The notes below the pieces were generated by a model. It had not been told where the DNA came from, did not search any database, and worked only from the letters and a program-made list of their open reading frames with translations. A program made the position numbers and the translations under genes. A stretch of 64,000 nucleotides of DNA from Myxococcales bacterium (lineage in GTDB: Bacteria; Myxococcota_A; Polyangia; Polyangiales; Polyangiaceae), in assembly GCA_016794345.1 (NCBI GenBank), contig JAEUKE010000085.1, positions 24,280-88,279 on the forward strand. The letters are read 5' to 3'. Below are positions 55,826-63,923 of this stretch, in pieces. The number at the start of each line of letters is the position of its first letter. Positions within the stretch are counted from its first letter, which is position 1.

Positions 55826-57085
55826 TCAGGCCTCGGGGACGAGGCCCACGCGTTTGCCCGCCCGCGACGCCGCCGGAGCGCGCCCCGACTGCGCCTGCTC
55901 CTTCATGAGCGAGAGGACCTGACGCATGACGCGCGTCATGTCGCCCTTGTCCCGGATCCACGCCATCGTCGCGCTCATCGTCAGCTCCTTCAGGTAAGCG
56001 AAGGAGAAGCCGTGTGTGGCCTTGGCCAGGTCGCGGATGGCCTCCTCGGAGAGGCGCATCGCCGGGTCGACGGCCGCGCTCCAGCGCTCGAGGTACGTGG
56101 ACCGCTCGTCCGCGGACGGGAGATCGAACAGGTACTTCCGATCGAACCGGCTCGGCCTGTCGATGATCGCGGGGTCGATCCGCTCCGGGTAGTTGGTCGT
56201 CGCGAGCACGACCACGCCCGTGTTCTCGGCGAAGCCGTCGAGCTCGTTGAGGAAAAACGAACGGTTGTCGTCCGAGATGAGCGTGTCGAGGTCCTCGAAG
56301 ACGAGCAGGCAAGGCGCGACCGTCCGGGCACGCTTGAAGATGCGCCGGATCGCCTCGTGATCGTTCCGGTAGGACGCCACGAGGCTCTTCACGTAGAGGC
56401 AAGGCGTCTCCGGGAGGCTGCCGAGCAGGCCCTTCAGGAAGTGTGTCTTGCCGTTGCCGGGAGGCCCGTAGAGCAGGATGCCGCGTTTGTAGGGGACGCC
56501 GTATCGCTCGTAGACCGCGCGCGAGGAGAAGAAGCTCCGCACGTCGTCCAGGATGTCGTCCCGGAGCGAGCCTCGGAGCACGAGCGTGTCGAGCGAGGTC
56601 TTGGTGGCGGCGGCGAAGAGCCGCTCGTCCTTGCGCCACGAGCCCGCCTCGAAGACGAGGATCTCGCCGTCGACCTCGGACGCGTGCGCGCAGACCCGCG
56701 TGAAAAACGCCTCGGCCACCGCCCGGCTCTCCGCGATCACGTAGTGGCGAGACTCCGTGCAGTCCCCGGTCGGGTACGTGACGAGCACGACCTCGATGGG
56801 CCACCCCTCGAAGAGGACGTCCCAGACGGCGACCTCGGCGACCCGGGGCAGCTCCTCCTCTTCTTCGTCGTAGCGCGTGAGGATCTGCGCGTGGGCCGAG
56901 TCGGTGAGGCCTCCGAGGACCGCGCCGTCGCGGACGGCGTTGTCGATGGCAAAGGCCCCCGAGTCGGTCTCGAGCACGAAGCGGCCCGGACGCATCGTCG
57001 CGATGCGGCGGCCGGCCTCGTAAGCGAGGATCTCGCGAGGGAGCGCCAGGAGCTCGGCGAGGAAGCTGGTGGAGAAGGGAAGCAT
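55826..57085 (-). CDS. BCS1-like AAA ATPase
   Basis: A 419-residue AAA ATPase. An N-terminal domain (about 1-150; VVLVTYPTG) is followed by the BCS1-type middle region (KTSLDTLVLRGSLRDDILDD, then VRSFFSSRAVYERYGVPYKR) and AAA core: Walker A GPPGNGKT (207-214), Walker B LLVFEDLD, sensor VVLATTNYPERIDPAIIDRP with the arginine-finger region PSRFDRKY. The closest known layout is the mitochondrial Bcs1 translocase and its bacterial relatives of unknown role. ATG 57085 chosen because the earlier part is Arg-rich and runs into the tRNA. Function unknown. Confidence 0.88.
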   Translation of the reverse strand: MLPFSTSFLAELLALPREILAYEAGRRIATMRPGRFVLETDSGAFAIDNAVRDGAVLGGLTDSAHAQILTRYDEEEEELPRVAEVAVWDVLFEGWPIEVVLVTYPTGDCTESRHYVIAESRAVAEAFFTRVCAHASEVDGEILVFEAGSWRKDERLFAAATKTSLDTLVLRGSLRDDILDDVRSFFSSRAVYERYGVPYKRGILLYGPPGNGKTHFLKGLLGSLPETPCLYVKSLVASYRNDHEAIRRIFKRARTVAPCLLVFEDLDTLISDDNRSFFLNELDGFAENTGVVVLATTNYPERIDPAIIDRPSRFDRKYLFDLPSADERSTYLERWSAAVDPAMRLSEEAIRDLAKATHGFSFAYLKELTMSATMAWIRDKGDMTRVMRQVLSLMKEQAQSGRAPAASRAGKRVGLVPEA

Positions 57086-57152
57086 ACGCCCGCGAGCGAC
57101 GCCGCCCCGGCGCGGTTTCTGACCGCGCGCGTTTCGCCCGCGCACTTCTCGG

Positions 57153-57235
57153 TAGCTCCGCCCGGGGTCGAACCGGGACGCCCTTGCGGGCCGCGGATTT
57201 TAAATCCGCCGCGTCTGCCATTCCGCCACGGAGCC
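57153..57235 (-). tRNA. trnL: tRNA-Leu(UAA)
   Basis: An 83-nt class II tRNA on the minus strand. Acceptor GGCTCCG pairs with CGGAGCT (first pair G-U); D-loop GGCGGAATGGCAGACGC is typical of tRNA-Leu; the anticodon stem GCGGA/TCCGC encloses TTTAAAA, giving anticodon UAA; a long variable arm GGCCCGCAAGGGCGT and T-arm CCCGG-TTCGACC-CCGGG follow. A73 is present and CCA is not fully encoded. It lies between the AAA ATPase gene and argJ, upstream of the former on the same strand. Confidence 0.95.
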
Positions 57236-57240
57236 GCTTC

Positions 57241-57255
57241 TCTGGTGTTACCAGA
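57241..57255. promoter_or_regulatory. 15-bp palindrome upstream of tRNA-Leu and argJ
   Basis: TCTGGT-GTT-ACCAGA, a perfect 6-bp inverted repeat, lies 6 bp outside the 5' end of the minus-strand tRNA and 110 bp before the argJ start. It could be an operator for either gene or a leader hairpin of the tRNA. Confidence 0.3.
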
Positions 57256-57353
57256 CGAATTCAGGCGCGCGCGACGAAGGCACCGAGCGAGCTCGCTTGT
57301 CCGTATTCAGCGAGTCAACAGGGTGGCCTTGTCACGCAGCGCCTTCCCCCGTA

Positions 57354-57358
57354 AGAGG
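57354..57358 (+). promoter_or_regulatory. Ribosome binding site that decides the argJ start
   Basis: AGAGG with 6 bases to GTG 57365. It favours this GTG over the ATG at 57401, which begins only two residues before the conserved FSFAGMACGIK of ArgJ and has no RBS. Confidence 0.6.
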
Positions 57359-57364
57359 CGCGAC

Positions 57365-59332
57365 GTGGAGAGCGCTCCGAGCTCCGACGGCAAGGTACCC
57401 ATGGGCTTTTCCTTCGCAGGGATGGCCTGCGGGATCAAGGTCAAGCGCCGGGATCTCGGCCTGCTCCTGTCGGAGGTTCCGGCATCGGCCGCCGGGTGCT
57501 TCAGCACCTCGGAGACGCGGGCGGCCAGCGTCCGGCGCTCCGCGTCGCTCTTGCCTCGCTCGGGCGTGCGCGCCGTGGTCGTGGCCAGCGGCAACGCCAA
57601 CGCGATGTGTGGGCCTCGCGCAGCCGAAGACGACGAGGCCGTCGCGCAGGCGGTCGCGCGCGCGGTGGACGTGAGAGCGGAGGAGGTGCTCACCGCGGCG
57701 ACTGGCGTCATCGGCGTCCCCTTCCCGGCCGCGAAGGTCGAGGCGGCAGCGGACGGCCTGGCCCAGGCGCTCGTGCCCGACCCCACGGGCTTCGCCGAGG
57801 CGATCCTCACGACCGACACGACGACCAAGATCGCTCGCCGGGAGATCTTCGTCTCGGGCAAGCGCGTCCGCTTGCTGGGGGTGGGCAAGGGCTCGGGCAT
57901 GGTCCACCCGAACATGGCGACGGTCCTCGCGTTCATCGCCTCGGACGCGCGCATCGGGCCGGAGCTGCTGTCCATCGCGCTGCGCGCCGCGGTGGACGAG
58001 TCGTTCCAGATGCTCTCCGTCGATCGCGACACGTCCACGAACGACGCCGTGATCGCCATGGCGAACGGGCTCTCGCAGGCCTCCGCCATCGAGTCGCTCG
58101 ACTCGGATGCGGGCAAGGCGTTCGTGCGCGCGCTCTCCGAGATCTGCGTGGAGCTCGCCCGAGCCGTCGCGCGCGACGGCGAGGGCGCGCGCCGCCTCGT
58201 CACCGTCCGGCTCGAGGGCGCGAGCTCGCGCGACGACGCGCGCGCGCTGGCGCGGTCCGTCGTGGAGTCGAACCTGGTCAAGGCCGCCCTCTTCGGCGCC
58301 GACCCGGGCGCCGGCCGCATCGTCGCTGCGCTCGGCGCGCGCGCCGCGGAGCGCAAGATCGAGCTCGACCCCACGAGCATCGACGTGACCATGATGGGCG
58401 CGGCGGTGCTCCGCGGCGGCGCGCCCGCCCTCGCGGCGCCCGACGCGCTGCGCGCCCGCCTCCGCGAGGACGAGATCCAGATCGTGATCCGCGTCGGCTC
58501 CGGCGAGCACGCCGCGACCGCGTGGGGCTGCGATCTGTCGTACGACTACGTCCGCATCAACGCGGACTACGCGACGGTGCTGGCGGACGGCCCGAGCGGC
58601 GCCGTGCGGCGCGATCACCGCCTGGAGACGAAGACCCCCGAGCTCAAGACGGAGGTGCTCGTCTCGGCGCTCCGGTTCATCGAGCGCTTCGCGGGAACAC
58701 GCGCGGTCATCCGCTACGGTCAGGTCACGCTGGGCAGACGCGACCTCGCGCTCCGCCTCGCGGAGGACGTCCGCCTGCTCTCGGCCGTGGGCCTCCGCCC
58801 CATCCTGGTCCAGGCAGGCGCGAGCGAGCTGGTGGTCACCTCGCTGGCGCGCGCCGGCGTACGGGCGGTCGGGCTCTCCGGCGCGGACGGCAACCTGTTC
58901 CGCCTCGACCAGGGCTCGGAGCGGCTCTCGGTCGATCCCGACGTGGTGGAGACGCTCCTCGCCAAGGGCTACATCCCGGTGGTCGTGCCCGAGATCACCG
59001 AGGAGCTCGAGGCTCGCGGGCCGAGCGCCCCCGGGGTGGACATGGTGGCGGCGGAGATCGCGGTCGCCTGCGGCGCCAAGAAGCTCATCTACCTGGCCGA
59101 AGCGCCGGGGCTGACCTTCGACGGGATGCTCGTCTCCGAGATCCCGGGGGAAGAGCTCGCGAACCGGCTCGAGGCCGGCGCGGTGGACGAGCGCGCCCGC
59201 CCGCTCGCGCGCGGCGCCATGCGCGCCCTACGCGGCGGCGTCGACTCCGTCCATTTCATCGACGAGCGCACGCCCCACGTCGTCGTCGCCGAGCTCTTCA
59301 CCGAGTCCGGCGTCGGCACGATGGCGCGCTGA
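57365..59332 (+). CDS. argJ: ArgJ fused to a degenerate ArgB-like domain
   Basis: A 655-residue fusion. Residues 1-430 are ornithine acetyltransferase/N-acetylglutamate synthase: FSFAGMACGIK near the N terminus, LTAATGVIGVPFP, TTDTTTK, KGSGMVHPNMAT with the self-cleavage nucleophile Thr186, DSFQML-type DESFQMLSVDRDTSTND, and the C-terminal YVRINADY. Residues 445-655 resemble acetylglutamate kinase (AVGLSGADG, GYIPVVVPEI, VDMVAAEIAVACGAKKLIYL), but the catalytic elements are altered: IRYGQ (449-453) for IK-GG, VQAGA (482-486) for VHGGG, the acetylglutamate-binding segment is missing (about 45 residues) and no late catalytic Lys is evident. The ArgJ half should work; the second half is probably not a kinase. 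ATP-site loss suggests a regulatory or structural role. Confidence 0.88.
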   Translation: MESAPSSDGKVPMGFSFAGMACGIKVKRRDLGLLLSEVPASAAGCFSTSETRAASVRRSASLLPRSGVRAVVVASGNANAMCGPRAAEDDEAVAQAVARAVDVRAEEVLTAATGVIGVPFPAAKVEAAADGLAQALVPDPTGFAEAILTTDTTTKIARREIFVSGKRVRLLGVGKGSGMVHPNMATVLAFIASDARIGPELLSIALRAAVDESFQMLSVDRDTSTNDAVIAMANGLSQASAIESLDSDAGKAFVRALSEICVELARAVARDGEGARRLVTVRLEGASSRDDARALARSVVESNLVKAALFGADPGAGRIVAALGARAAERKIELDPTSIDVTMMGAAVLRGGAPALAAPDALRARLREDEIQIVIRVGSGEHAATAWGCDLSYDYVRINADYATVLADGPSGAVRRDHRLETKTPELKTEVLVSALRFIERFAGTRAVIRYGQVTLGRRDLALRLAEDVRLLSAVGLRPILVQAGASELVVTSLARAGVRAVGLSGADGNLFRLDQGSERLSVDPDVVETLLAKGYIPVVVPEITEELEARGPSAPGVDMVAAEIAVACGAKKLIYLAEAPGLTFDGMLVSEIPGEELANRLEAGAVDERARPLARGAMRALRGGVDSVHFIDERTPHVVVAELFTESGVGTMAR

Positions 59333-59355
59333 AGGGAGCGCTCCCCCCTCTCCGC

Positions 59356-60636
59356 TCAGTAGCCTTTCTTCATCACCAGGATCGTGTCGCGCTCGATCTC
59401 GAAGCCGGCCTCGGTGACGATCGCGATCGAGCTCTTGTCCCGCGTGGCGAGGACGCGGATCTCGGCGAAGGTCTCGTTCGGGTACTTCTCGTCCGGGCCG
59501 TCGGTCCTGAGCTCGCTGAAGACGGCGTCGCGGTCGTCCTCGGTCATCGCTTTGTCGTCCGCCGATGCGCCCGCGCCGGGCAGGCTCTCCACCCACCTGT
59601 CGCCGCGGCGCACCGCGATGAAGCGATTGCCCGGCTTGATGCCGTGTTTGGCCCCGCGGTCGAGGAAGACGACCTGGTGCTGGCCGAAGAACTGGTGCGG
59701 GTAGAGCGCGGTGAGGATGCGCGCCTCGATGTACTTGTCGTTCTTCACCGGCGGCACGATCAAGAACTTGCGCTTGATGTTGCCGACGAAGTCGCCGCGC
59801 TCGACGGAGTCGAGCGACTCGGTGATCTGCGCGCGGGCGAGGTGTGTCTTCGGGTTGTAACGGTCGACACGGAGCGTGGCGACGACCTGCACCAGATCGC
59901 CCGCGTCGTCGGCCTCGCGGCCCCGCATCGTGCGCAGCTCGCGGAAGACCGTGAGCTCTTGCCCGAGCTCGATCTTCTCGTCGGACTCGAGCTCCACGTA
60001 CACGTCGTCCCAGAACGTGAGGTACATCTGGTCGTCGGGCGAGCCGACGACCTCGCCGCGCTTGTATTTGCCGATGTCGTCCACCCAGCCGTAGTTGCGC
60101 AAGAAGACCGTCTTCTCGGGCACGGCGCGCTGGCGGAAGCCTGTCTCCTCGACGCGCAGGCGCACGCGGTCGCCGGGGTAGATCCAGTGGGGGTTCTGGA
60201 TCTGCGGGTTGTAGGACCAGAGGCGCGGCCATGCGTACGGGTTCTTGAAGTACTGACCGCTGAGCCCCCAGAGCGTGTCCCCTCGGCGGACGCTGTGCGC
60301 GCTGGGCACGCCCGAGTCGCCGATCACGTATTGGCCGTCTTTGTTGCCGCGCGCCGAGGCCGCGGCCGGATCGGATCGGTTGAGGTCGAAGCGATCTCGC
60401 GACGAGTTCACGTCCGTCAGCGACTGCGAGCTCGACGGGAGGTGCGAGTCGACCTCACCCGGCCCAGGGCCTGACTGCGTGGTCGTCGTGTTCGTGGTCG
60501 TCGGGCCCGGCAGCATGTTGATCTGGGTGTCGCCGCCGGGTCCGGTGGTCGGTCCGGCCTCGTCCTGCGCGAGCGCGCTCGTGGCGCAGGTCAGGAGGAC
60601 GAGGACTGAGGAGAGGAGCCTTCCGGTTTCTTTCAT
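59356..60636 (-). CDS. Exported LysM domain protein
   Basis: A 426-residue protein with signal peptide (TSALAQ, about 23), a Gly/Thr/Pro-rich linker, and a LysM domain at about 110-165 (SVRRGDTLWGLSGQYFKNPY, then WPRLWSYNPQIQNPHWIYPG), the longer LysM form typical of myxobacteria. The remaining 250 residues (FLRNYGWVDD, FWDDVYVEL, RKFLIVPPVKNDKYIEARIL, VFLDRGAKHGIKPGNRF) form repeated beta elements found with such LysM domains. It probably binds peptidoglycan in the periplasm. It follows the CpoB-like gene by 7 bp, so they are an operon. Confidence 0.88.
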   Translation of the reverse strand: MKETGRLLSSVLVLLTCATSALAQDEAGPTTGPGGDTQINMLPGPTTTNTTTTQSGPGPGEVDSHLPSSSQSLTDVNSSRDRFDLNRSDPAAASARGNKDGQYVIGDSGVPSAHSVRRGDTLWGLSGQYFKNPYAWPRLWSYNPQIQNPHWIYPGDRVRLRVEETGFRQRAVPEKTVFLRNYGWVDDIGKYKRGEVVGSPDDQMYLTFWDDVYVELESDEKIELGQELTVFRELRTMRGREADDAGDLVQVVATLRVDRYNPKTHLARAQITESLDSVERGDFVGNIKRKFLIVPPVKNDKYIEARILTALYPHQFFGQHQVVFLDRGAKHGIKPGNRFIAVRRGDRWVESLPGAGASADDKAMTEDDRDAVFSELRTDGPDEKYPNETFAEIRVLATRDKSSIAIVTEAGFEIERDTILVMKKGY

Positions 60637-60643
60637 GGCGATC

Positions 60644-61381
60644 TCAACGCGGCAGCCGCTTCGCGGCCGAGCTGTTCGAATATTCGTTCTTGAGGCGCTC
60701 GCGCGCGCGCTTGGCTCCCGCCGGGTCGCCGAGCTTGTCCTTGGCCTTGGCGAGCTCGAAGAGCACGTCCGCGGCCATGTCGGTGCCTCCGGACATCGCG
60801 AGCGCAGCCTCGAGCTGCTCGGCCGCCCGCTTCTTGTCGCCCTTCTGCGCGTGGACCTGCCCGCGCAAGAAGGTCGCCTCGGGCACCTTCTCGTGATCCG
60901 GGAACGTCTGGATGAACGCGCTCAGCGCCTCGAGGGCCGGGTCGAGCTGGCGGCGCTCGAAGAGCTTCTTCGCTTTCTCGAAGGAGGCGAGCGCGACCGA
61001 CGTCTCGACCCGTTCGGGCGGCGGGCGCTGTGACTCCGCCTCGGGGCTGACGGCCTCCGGCGGGCTCTCGGGGCCGAGGCGAACGACCGCGAGGGCCGGC
61101 CGATCGCTCGGCTGCGCAGCGGTCTCTTCTCCGGCTGCGCCCCGCGCCGCGCCACCCGCCGCGCGCGCAGGCGTGACCGGCCGGGCCCCCTCGACGGCGC
61201 CGATGCGCTCGGAGAGGGCGGAGGTCTGGGAACGGAGGCTCGCCACCTCGGTCCGCAGGCGATCGAGCTCCTGGGCCAGCTCGCCTTTCTCGGCCGAGCA
61301 CCCGAGCCCGAAGGCCGACAGCGCCACGAGGGCCGCGGCCCGCCGAACCCCGAAGGCGCCACGCTGGAAAGACAGCACCAT
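60644..61381 (-). CDS. CpoB/YbgF-like TPR lipoprotein
   Basis: A 245-residue lipoprotein (lipobox FGLGC, Cys28), then a coiled coil (AQELDRLRTEVASLRSQTSA, about 35-65), an Ala/Pro linker, and three TPR units (ASFEKAKKLFERRQLDPALE, then ATFLRGQVHAQKGDKKRAAE and ADVLFELAKAKDKLGDPAGA). This layout matches CpoB (YbgF) of the Tol-Pal system, which coordinates cell-wall synthesis and outer-membrane constriction, but Tol/Pal genes are not adjacent. It is the promoter-proximal gene of a two-gene operon with the LysM protein. Confidence 0.8.
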   Translation of the reverse strand: MVLSFQRGAFGVRRAAALVALSAFGLGCSAEKGELAQELDRLRTEVASLRSQTSALSERIGAVEGARPVTPARAAGGAARGAAGEETAAQPSDRPALAVVRLGPESPPEAVSPEAESQRPPPERVETSVALASFEKAKKLFERRQLDPALEALSAFIQTFPDHEKVPEATFLRGQVHAQKGDKKRAAEQLEAALAMSGGTDMAADVLFELAKAKDKLGDPAGAKRARERLKNEYSNSSAAKRLPR

Positions 61382-61447
61382 AGCTCGCGTCCAGCCTAGA
61401 GCTTCGGGTCGGGGCAGGCCAAAAAACCGTGGTAGGGTTCGCCTCGC

Positions 61448-62005
61448 ATGACGCCCTCGCGCCTCGTTCACGCGCTCGTCGCGACCGCCCTCGCCGGGTG
61501 CATCGCCGTGGGCGCGGCCTGCTCCGACGACGCCGGCTCGGGCGGCTCGACGTGCACGCAGGAGCTCGGCGAGGACAAATGCTTCGACTACGCCTGCTAC
61601 GAAGCGGGCCCTACGCGGTCGTTCCGCCAGGACGTGCTCCCCATCTTCGAGAACTCCTGCGCGCTCACGACCTCCTGCCACGGCGACCCGTCGAGCCCCG
61701 ATCCTGCCTCCGGCTATCGGCCTTACCTCGGCGAGCCCAACCAGGAGGTGACGCCTTCGGACGTGCCGAAGATCCTCTCGCTCCTCGTCGGCCAGGACTC
61801 GCACGCGGCCTCGATGAAGATCGTGAATCCGGGCAAGCCCGAGTCGAGCTTCCTCATGAACAAGCTCGACGGCGACCTCGAGTGTGCCTCGCTCACGTGC
61901 ACGGCGTCCTGCGGGACGCCCATGCCGCAGACCGGTGATCTCCTGCCGCGAGCTCAACGAGACATCGTGCGCGACTGGATCAAACAAGGAGCGCAGGACA
62001 ATTGA
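61448..62005 (+). CDS. Cys-rich lipoprotein with cytochrome-like CxxxxCH motif
   Basis: A 185-residue predicted lipoprotein (lipobox VGAAC, Cys25). DVLPIFENSCALTTSCHGDP resembles the heme-binding region of planctomycete/myxobacterial cytochrome c-like domains with a widened CxxxxCH spacing, and the end RAQRDIVRDWIKQGAQ matches the C-terminal helix of those domains. Whether heme is bound is uncertain. The stop overlaps the ruvA start (TTGA). Confidence 0.65.
   Translation: MTPSRLVHALVATALAGCIAVGAACSDDAGSGGSTCTQELGEDKCFDYACYEAGPTRSFRQDVLPIFENSCALTTSCHGDPSSPDPASGYRPYLGEPNQEVTPSDVPKILSLLVGQDSHAASMKIVNPGKPESSFLMNKLDGDLECASLTCTASCGTPMPQTGDLLPRAQRDIVRDWIKQGAQDN
61986..61991 (+). promoter_or_regulatory. 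Ribosome binding site of ruvA
   Basis: AAGGAG lies 10 bases before the TTG at 62002, inside the previous gene. With the conserved MIGRLVG N terminus it supports a TTG start for ruvA. Confidence 0.6.
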
Positions 62006-62616
62006 TCGGCCGGCTCGTGGGGCGCATCGTCGATGACGATGGCGCCGTCGTGCTCCTGGATGTGGCAGGGGTTGGCTACGAGGTGACGATGCCGCTCGGC
62101 ACGCGGGGTCGGCTCGCCGCGGATCCGTCCGGCCTCGTCACGGTCTGGGTCCACACCCACGTCCGCGAGGACATCTTCGATCTCTTCGGCTTCGCGTCCG
62201 CGGCCGAGAAGGTCGCGTTCCGAACCATCATCGGCGTGCCCAACGTCGGCCCCAAGCTGGCGCTCGCCATCCTCGGGAGCGTCAGCGTGCACGATCTCGC
62301 GACCCTGGTTGGCCGCGGCGACACGGGCAAGCTCACCCAGATCCCCGGAGTCGGAAAGAAGACGGCCGAGAGGCTCGTCCTGGAGCTGAAGGGCAAGCTG
62401 GACCCCGGCCCCGCCGTCGGTCCTCAAACCGCCATGCCCATCGCGAGCCCGCCAGGGAGCAAGGCTGACCTGCTCACCAGCGCCCTCACCCGCATGGGCT
62501 ACAGGCCGAGCGAGGCCGAGCGGGCCGTTTCCGCCTTGGTTCAGTCCGGTCGGGACCTCGAGCAGACCCAGGTCGGGGACCTGGTCCGGGAGGCGCTGGC
62601 CGTGTTGTCCAGGTAG
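62002..62616 (+). CDS. ruvA: Holliday junction branch migration protein RuvA
   Basis: A 204-residue RuvA. Domain I (MIGRLVGRIVDDDGAVVLLD), domain II with two helix-hairpin-helix motifs (IIGVPNVGPKLALAIL and IPGVGKKTAERLVLELKGKL) and a C-terminal RuvB-binding domain III (ALTRMGYRPSEAERAV). It binds and holds four-way junctions for the RuvB motor; ruvB and ruvC are not in the window. TTG start coupled to the upstream lipoprotein gene. Length is normal for the family. Confidence 0.97.
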   Translation: MIGRLVGRIVDDDGAVVLLDVAGVGYEVTMPLGTRGRLAADPSGLVTVWVHTHVREDIFDLFGFASAAEKVAFRTIIGVPNVGPKLALAILGSVSVHDLATLVGRGDTGKLTQIPGVGKKTAERLVLELKGKLDPGPAVGPQTAMPIASPPGSKADLLTSALTRMGYRPSEAERAVSALVQSGRDLEQTQVGDLVREALAVLSR

Positions 62617-62681
62617 CACGGTGGAGAAAAGGTCTCCGCGTTCCAATCTGGACCCTTCATGACCGCCCCTTCACCCCCCCA

Positions 62682-62704
62682 CCCCCCTCACTGCGTGAGG
62701 GGGG
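62682..62704 (+). terminator. Hairpin after ruvA
   Basis: Perfect 10-bp stem CCCCCCTCAC / GTGAGGGGGG with a 3-nt loop, 65 bp after the ruvA stop. It is preceded by a C-rich tract. No T-tract follows. Confidence 0.65.
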
Positions 62705-62792
62705 AGAATGGGCCGAAAAGCGCGAAACGAGACTTGAAGTCGACAAGCTCAGAAAGGTGCGGCTATTCTCGCGCCGCACCTTCGTACGTTAC

Positions 62793-62798
62793 GAGGAG
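62793..62798 (+). promoter_or_regulatory. Ribosome binding site that decides the FHA protein start
   Basis: GAGGAG with 6 bases to GTG 62805. It selects VIICPKC as the N terminus, directly at the zinc ribbon, over the GTG at 62757. Confidence 0.65.
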
Positions 62799-62804
62799 AG
62801 CCCG

Positions 62805-63908
62805 GTGATCATCTGCCCGAAGTGCACGAAGGAAAACCAGGACCACTACAAGTTCTGTCTAGGCTGCGGCGCCGAGCTCCCCCGCGATGCTTCTCCCAAG
62901 AAGTTCGCGCCCGCTTCGAACACGCCCCCCCACGGCGTGCCCGCCGTCCAGCAGCCTCCGGCCGCGCCTCGCGCGCCGGCTGCGGCGCCCATCGCAGACG
63001 AAGCGACGTCGCAAGGCCACGGTCCTGGGTCTTCGGCGGAAGCACCGCCGGTCATCTGCCCGCAGTGCAGCCACCCCAACCCCACGAGCAACAAGTTCTG
63101 TGCTTCGTGTGGCTTCAAGCTCGCGAAGATGGCGAGCATGCCTGCCCCGGCCCAGCCCGCGATGCCAGCGGCCGGAGCGATGGCTCCCGCTCCCCAGGCA
63201 TCCGCCCCGCCGCCCGCGGCATCGAGCAGCGCTTCCGCAGCGCAGTTGGTCGGCCTCGACGCACCCGTCGCCGGGGGCGTGACGCTCACCGCGCTCCGCG
63301 CGGACGGAACGGAGGCCGGCTCGTTCCACATCGGGGCCGGCCCGACCACGCTCGGTCGTGACTCCGGCAGCATCTTCGCCGGGGACAGCTACCTCTCCCC
63401 TCGTCACGCCACGCTCACGCCCAAGGGCAAGCAGGTCGTCATCCGCGACGAGAGCTCGCTGAACGGCATCTACCGGAAGATCGGCCGGGACGAGCCTGTC
63501 GAGCTCGCCATCAACGACATCTTCCGCATCGGCCAGGAGATCCTCCGGGTCGAGGCGCTCCAGGTCATGGCGAAGACCGCGGACGGGGTCGAGCGGCTCG
63601 GGAGCCCGGCGCGCGGCTACGTGGCTCGCATCGCCCTCATGATCGGCCGCGACACGACCGGCAACGCCTACCCCATCCCCGAGACGGGCCTCCATCTCGG
63701 TCGCGAGCGCGGCGACGTGCTCTTCCCGGAAGACGGGTACGTCTCCGGTCTGCACTGCCGCCTGAGCTTCGCGAACGGAAAGATCTACCTCACGGATCTC
63801 GGCAGCTCGAACGGGAGCTTCGTCCGCCTGATGAAGGACACCGCCGTGACGAGCGGCGACATCCTCCTCATGGGGCAGCAGCTCTTCCGCATCACCGTCA
63901 ACGCCTGA
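62805..63908 (+). CDS. Zinc-ribbon protein with two FHA domains
   Basis: A 367-residue cytoplasmic protein. Two zinc ribbons: CPKCTKENQDHYKFCLGCG (N terminus) and CPQCSHPNPTSNKFCASCG (near residue 85). A Pro/Ala-rich linker leads to two FHA domains: TTLGRDSGSIF ... SYLSPRHATL ... DESSLNGIYR, and LHLGRERGDVLFPEDGYVSG then HCRLSFANGKIYLTDLGSSNGSF. Both keep the Arg, Ser, His and Asn-Gly residues that bind phosphothreonine. It probably reads phosphorylated targets of Ser/Thr kinases. The start is GTG 62805. Confidence 0.9.
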   Translation: MIICPKCTKENQDHYKFCLGCGAELPRDASPKKFAPASNTPPHGVPAVQQPPAAPRAPAAAPIADEATSQGHGPGSSAEAPPVICPQCSHPNPTSNKFCASCGFKLAKMASMPAPAQPAMPAAGAMAPAPQASAPPPAASSSASAAQLVGLDAPVAGGVTLTALRADGTEAGSFHIGAGPTTLGRDSGSIFAGDSYLSPRHATLTPKGKQVVIRDESSLNGIYRKIGRDEPVELAINDIFRIGQEILRVEALQVMAKTADGVERLGSPARGYVARIALMIGRDTTGNAYPIPETGLHLGRERGDVLFPEDGYVSGLHCRLSFANGKIYLTDLGSSNGSFVRLMKDTAVTSGDILLMGQQLFRITVNA

Positions 63909-63923
63909 TCGGCCGAACGCCCG

